NCBI GenBank assembly: GCA_905221605.1
Contig: CAJNDS010000046.1
Span: forward strand, 62,001-126,000
From: Symbiodinium natans
Lineage: Eukaryota > Sar > Dinophyceae > Suessiales > Symbiodiniaceae
DNA length: 64,000 nucleotides
Direction of reading: 5' to 3'
The position numbers were made by a program, and so were the translations under genes. Under the pieces are notes generated by a model. The model was not told where the DNA came from. It ran no database searches and worked only from the letters and a program-made list of their open reading frames with translations. Positions 60,287 to 64,000 of the stretch are shown here, in pieces. The first letter of the stretch is position 1. Each line of letters starts with the position of its first letter.

Positions 60287-60660
60287 CGAGGAGCTGTGAG
60301 AAACAAGCGCCGGCGGTTTAGGCTTAAGGGTTTGGGGTTTGGGGTTCAGGGCTCGGGGCTTTTGATGAGCTGACCACTACGCACCCAAAACCCTGTTTAC
60401 GGTGCTTCCTTGGTACCTCTCTCCATAATCCTACCGCGGCACGACAAGCGGAACCGAACCCTTTCCCTAAACCCACAGTTTAAGATTTTAGAGGTTTTTT
60501 TTCGGCGTCGGGGGGCTAGGGGGTTAAGGCGTTAATTACACCGTGAAAGCTTTAGGGATTTAAGACGTTACGGGCTCTGGGCCTTTCGCGGCACCATTTG
60601 GCAGAGACCCAAGCATTCACACCGCAAAATCTCGCACAGTTGCAGGGCGTAAACGGTTAG

Positions 60661-60716
60661 TACCCTAAACCCTAAACCCTAAACCCTCAACCCTAAACCC
60701 TAAACCCTAAACCCTT
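60661..60716. repeat. CCCTAAA array
   Basis: Eight units, one CCCTCAA. Confidence 0.9.
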
Positions 60717-60861
60717 TAAGGTAATACCGTCCATGTAGCCCAACCCCCTCAACCTTGAGCTCTCATCCCTACAGTCCCTGAAACCCTCAGTCCCCGCGAT
60801 GATTTGTTTCTTGCTAACCTCAAAACCCGGAACCCTAGAGCCTGAACCCCAAAGCCCTGAA

Positions 60862-61025
60862 CCCTAAACCCTAAACCCTAAACCCTCTAAACCCTATAAA
60901 CCCTATAAGCCCTATAAACCCTATAAACCCTATAAACCCTATAAGCCCTATAAACCCTATAAACCCTATAAACCCTATAAACCCTATAAACCCTAAATCC
61001 TAAACCCCTATAAACCCTAAACCCT
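60862..61025. repeat. CCCTAAA grading into AAACCCTAT nonamers
   Basis: A few heptads followed by about eleven nine-base AAACCCTAT units, two of them AAGCCCTAT. It mirrors the nonamer array at 6562-6635 in opposite orientation. Confidence 0.93.
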
Positions 61026-61689
61026 AGAACCCATCTTGCCAGGCGGTTTACATCAACAACTGCCAGTGGGGTTTGCACGGTCCGATCGAGGCAGCTCGGT
61101 CCCCTAAACCCTAAACCCTAAACCCTAAACCCCAAACCCCGCGACCAAAAACCCCCCTCCAACGTGGTTTCGGGTTTAGCGGCTCAGGGGTTAGGGGTTT
61201 AGGATTGAGGGTTTAGGCTTTAGGGTTTAAAGGGTTCAGGTTTTTGGGTTTTGGGTTTTGGGTTTATGGTGTTGGGTGTTGGGTTTGGGGTTTAGTTTCG
61301 GGTTTTGCGGCTTCGCGTTTTGGGAATCTTACATAGTACGGACCTCTGAGTTTAGACCGCCCAAGTGGGGAGCAATTCGGAATCTCGATTCTCAACGACG
61401 CCCGAAACCTTAAAACCGAAACCTTGTATAAACCATAATTGGTACACCCTGCATGGTCCCTATACAAACACTCACAACAGTGAAGCCGTAAGCCCCAACA
61501 ACCCCTACCCACTCAACCCATAGCCCCATTATCCAGACCTTGGTTAGGGTTTCGGGTTTTCGGCTTTGGTGTTAGGGTTTGGGTTTCGGGTTTAGGGGTT
61601 TCGGGTTTAGGGTTTAGTGCACTTTAAACCCTAAACCCCAAACAGTCACCCCTGAAATCCCAGACCCAACTGCGGTAGGTCTTCAGCAG

Positions 61690-61756
61690 GCGGTGTGTGG
61701 CCATGTACATTGCTGGCCTGCCGCCGGCTCAAACTGTTTGGAGACAGTGTTACAGG
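61690..61756 (+). CDS. Cys-rich exon candidate
   Basis: Acceptor TCTTCAG|CA with the frame read from GCG at 61690; donor TTACAGG|GTTTGG. It encodes AVCGHVHCWPAAGSNCLETV then LQ. Three cysteines and a His suggest an extracellular or metal-binding segment. Confidence 0.5.
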
Positions 61757-62002
61757 GTTTGGAGTTTACGGGGTGTATGTAGGCCTTGTAGGATTAATGA
61801 TTCTATTTGCCTTGTCGCGTTTTTTACCGGGCATGCAGGGTTTGTGGGGTTGGCTGGGGTTAATAAGGCTTAAACATGGTTGAGGCGAGTTTGGCGGGCC
61901 TGTGTGGCCTTTGGGCGCCCCGCCTCCTACGACCCCCTTAAGTCTTGCTGTTGACCAGAGTTCCGAAACCGTAAGCCTCCAACACTAAACCCTTAGAAAA
62001 GG

Positions 62003-62104
62003 CACCTGTCGGGCCGAGGGGACAAAGCACAGAAGGAGTGGGAGAAGTTGCTTCTCCGAAGTGATCAACAAATCCTTCTGCTATGGGTATTCTGGTTCCC
62101 CTAA
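62003..62104 (+). CDS. Exon candidate ending at a heptad array
   Basis: It reads HLSGRGDKAQKEWEKLLLRS then DQQILLLWVFWFP, with TAA inside the first CCCTAAA unit. A charged helix followed by an aromatic, hydrophobic tail. The stop is provided by the array, so a donor may precede it. Confidence 0.45.
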   Translation, partial: HLSGRGDKAQKEWEKLLLRSDQQILLLWVFWFP

Positions 62105-62210
62105 ACCCTAAACCCTAAACCCTAAACCCTAAACCCTAAACCCTAAACCCTAAACCCTAAACCCTAAACCCTAAACCCTAAACCCTAAACCCTAAACCCT
62201 AAACCCTAAC
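62101..62210. repeat. Long CCCTAAA array
   Basis: Fifteen uninterrupted CCCTAAA units, the most uniform array of this orientation in the window. Confidence 0.96.
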
Positions 62211-62424
62211 GGAAGCCCTAAGTTTGAGGGATATAGGGTTTTGGAGTTGGGTGTTGAGGCTTTCCGATGTAGGGTTCAAGGGGCTTTAGCCTTGCACCCT
62301 AAACCCCGAACCCTTAATTAGATTCCTGTCGGGCTCCCGAAGAGTGTCCCTTTTTTCAAGCGTTGGTTAGGGTTTGGGCTCTAGAGAGTTTAGGGTTCAA
62401 GGTCTTCCGGGCTCTGAGCTCAAG

Positions 62425-62568
62425 GCCCATCTGCTCGAACCTCCTCTTCCATGCCTGGGGTGAAGACATCTTCATCGACCAGTGTATGATGGCGCATGCC
62501 CCGGGAAACTGCGGGGGGCGTGGTCGTAGAGGCTGGTCAGGGAGCCAAGCAGTTGCTTGGGGTGCAGG
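62425..62568 (+). CDS. Exon, unknown protein
   Basis: Acceptor GCTCAAG|G; donor near GCAGG|GTTCAA. It reads PICSNLLFHAWGEDIFIDQC then MMAHAPGNCGGRGRRGW. GC-rich codons, three cysteines. It could end earlier at GGGGGC|GTGGTC. No family is recognised. Confidence 0.58.
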
Positions 62569-62734
62569 GTTCAAGGTTTAGGGCTTGAGGTCTAGGAAGT
62601 CTCGGGTATGAAGGCTGTTATCCGAAGGCCCATGGAATTTCAAGCCCCGGAACCCTGTATCGCTTGAAGTCGAGGCAGTGTATGAAGCACATCCAGCAGC
62701 CATCAACCTCACCCACAAGCCCAAAGTCATTTAG

Positions 62735-62881
62735 CCCCATGGCCACGTGGACTTCTTCCAGGTACTTCGCCGGAACTTCAGAAAATCCGTGGTCCGGGGT
62801 TGGTTAAAGGGCCCAGGTTGTCCTAGATATTGGAGTCCCATTTCCTCCAGGACACGAGGAAACGGGCCCCCCCATGTTCAG
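62735..62881 (+). CDS. Exon candidate preceded by an in-frame TAG
   Basis: Acceptor AGTCATTTAG|CC; donor GTTCAG|GTGAAA. The 49 codons read PHGHVDFFQVLRRNFRKSVV, then RGWLKGPGCPRYWSPISSRT. The sequence upstream in the same frame (VEAVYEAHPAAINLTHKPKV) is also open up to the TAG at 62732. Confidence 0.5.
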
Positions 62882-62904
62882 GTGAAAACATGACCTCAAT
62901 CCAG

Positions 62905-63048
62905 AATCTAGAGAACATGACCATGAAATTCCCTGGCACCCTACATGAGGCAGCAAGCATGGACTCCCCAGGCTTTATGTCAGGCCATGGGGCGCATCAG
63001 TCTCAAGGGCTTCGAGAGCTTTGCAAACTGAAGCTGCCAGGATGTGAG
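62905..63048 (+). CDS. Exon with both splice sites
   Basis: Acceptor CAATCCAG|AA; donor TGTGAG|GTAGTT. The 48 codons are in phase 0 at both ends and read NLENMTMKFPGTLHEAASMD, then SPGFMSGHGAHQSQGLRELC and KLKLPGCE. Unknown family. Consistent with continuing the gene of 62735. Confidence 0.65.
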
Positions 63049-63136
63049 GTAGTTGACGCCGAAGCCTTGGACTAAACCCTAAGTGGCCCTAAGTCCTACA
63101 TCCTACACCCGACTCAGTAAGCCCCAAACCCTGCAA

Positions 63137-63160
63137 CCCCCCCCCCCCCCCCCCCCCCCT
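63137..63160. repeat. C homopolymer serving as polypyrimidine tract
   Basis: A run of about 22 C directly before the acceptor CTCCCAAG|GA of the next exon. Confidence 0.88.
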
Positions 63161-63166
63161 CCCAAG

Positions 63167-63254
63167 GAGTTGGGCCTGACCCGGGTCAATGAGTTCGATG
63201 TGATGAGCGAGATCGCCCGGACGCCCATGAATGTTGCCGCAGTCTCCTTGGGAA
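63167..63254 (+). CDS. Exon with GTATGT donor
   Basis: Acceptor CTCCCAAG|GA after a C run; donor GGGAA|GTATGT. The 29 codons read ELGLTRVNEFDVMSEIARTP then MNVAAVSLG. GC-rich codons. Phase 0 in agrees with the exon at 62905-63048. No domain is recognised. Confidence 0.72.
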
Positions 63255-63534
63255 GTATGTCACAGTATCCTCTTGTTTAGATACCATACGGGACCATACG
63301 ACGTCTTGTTACATTGAAAGTGCCCTTTGTCCATGTTGGTTCACAGGGGAGAACAGGTTATGAGTCGTGAATGTGCAAGGCAGCCAGGGGGTAGTGTCTT
63401 GTTTTAGTCCTTAGGATCCTGGAAAGAGCTTCTGGAGGGGGATGCTGTGACAAGCTAAGTTAGGGTTTAGGGTTTGGGGTTTAGGGTTATATGCTAGAAG
63501 GTTACACTTCCAGTGCATGCTTTGAGCGACAGTT

Positions 63535-63660
63535 CGCAGGGGTCCTCCTTCCACCGCCTGCCCAGGCGTGCGGCGATCAACCGGCTCCCTGCGGACAGAC
63601 GGACACCACGTTCCATCCTTTTAAGAACGCTCGAGGCTCAGCATTATATCTGCAATTTTC
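63535..63660 (+). CDS. Basic exon candidate
   Basis: After GTTCGCAG the frame reads GSSFHRLPRRAAINRLPADR then RTPRSILLRTLEAQHYIC. Arg-rich, with no clear donor. Confidence 0.35.
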
Positions 63661-63899
63661 GTAGGCTCTATTTATCAAGCCCATTTATTAAAACCTCCAA
63701 GTGAGCAATGCACTGCGGCCTTAGGGTTGAGGCGGTAGAGGGACCTCAATTCTCAACTCAGGGTTGTGGCATCCGCCTTGGACTCCACAAGGGGCTTGAT
63801 GCGACACCCAAGCTCATTCGGCGCCCATTTCTGTCATCCAATCATCCATCAAAGTCACTTTGACATAAGCCGTCTTGAGTTTCAGGGTAGGAGCTGCAG

Positions 63900-64000
63900 C
63901 ACGGGGGGACATGACTTGGGAGAGCTCCAATCTTCTGAGCCTGCGAGCTGGTCTACATGGTTTCGACCCGACTTTTGCCAAGGTGGAGAAATGGTTTGCA
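63900..64000 (+). CDS. Exon cut by the window end
   Basis: Acceptor GAGCTGCAG|CA. It reads RGDMTWESSNLLSLRAGLHG then FDPTFAKVEKWFA and is open at the last base. Good codon bias. The gene continues beyond the window. Confidence 0.65.

Noticed and set aside
60887-61078. Minus-strand frame of YRVYRVYRV repeats
   Set aside because: It is the translation of the AAACCCTAT nonamer array. Not a gene.
1-64000. True telomere end
   Set aside because: Arrays are short, internal, in both orientations and mixed with genes. Nothing suggests a chromosome end within the window.
1-64000. CRISPR arrays, tRNA and rRNA genes, dinoflagellate spliced-leader genes
   Set aside because: I looked for direct repeats with unique spacers, cloverleaf-like segments and a spliced-leader-like sequence and saw none. 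A covariance-model search would be decisive.

Overview
This window is nuclear DNA of a eukaryote, most likely an alveolate alga of the dinoflagellate type. The lineage is inferred. It rests on four things seen in the sequence. First, a TTTAGGG/CCCTAAA telomere-type heptad, exact and degenerate, fills most of the non-coding DNA. Second, coding is split into very short exons (30-300 bases) with AG|G acceptors and many GC (perhaps some GA) donors. Third, every exon I can defend is on the + strand. Fourth, several small palindromic elements recur in introns. I see no bacterial operon, rRNA, tRNA or CRISPR array. No full gene can be assembled with certainty, so coding is reported exon by exon. Only the exchanger and the metallo-beta-lactamase exons carry recognisable family motifs. 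Many other exons rest on an open frame plus plausible splice sites, and their confidences are set to match.

Layout. 0-7.4 kb: scattered exon candidates, long degenerate heptad tracts, one family-B element, and a 1-kb stretch (5.4-6.4 kb) with coding-like pieces in several frames. 7.4-11.5 kb: the C-terminal half of a Na+/Ca2+ exchanger (alpha-2 repeat), with exons that join in phase through GC donors. 11.5-21 kb: many unassigned exon candidates, including a possible LamG-like exon at 17 kb. 21.2-23.7 kb: a first exon with a signal peptide, then basic or cysteine-containing exons. 24.4-37.1 kb: a string of very short Lys/Glu-rich exons ending at a TAG, probably one coiled-coil-rich protein, with introns holding family A, B, C and D elements. 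38.5-48 kb: more exon candidates, mostly without family assignment. 48.8-56.9 kb: a metallo-beta-lactamase-fold hydrolase of the YcbL/YqgX glyoxalase-II-like type, with THGHFDHIGG, SPGHTIGS and GDTLF...GRTDLPG-GD on separate exons. 57-64 kb: a probable secreted or membrane protein whose last exon runs off the window, plus a GPPRK-type repeat.

Non-coding structure. Four palindromic, non-autonomous element families (A-D) are visible. One family-B copy carries a heptad array exactly where its relatives have a single GGTTTAGG, which suggests that telomere-like arrays can grow from internal seeds. The exchanger and hydrolase act in different processes, so they show no shared pathway.
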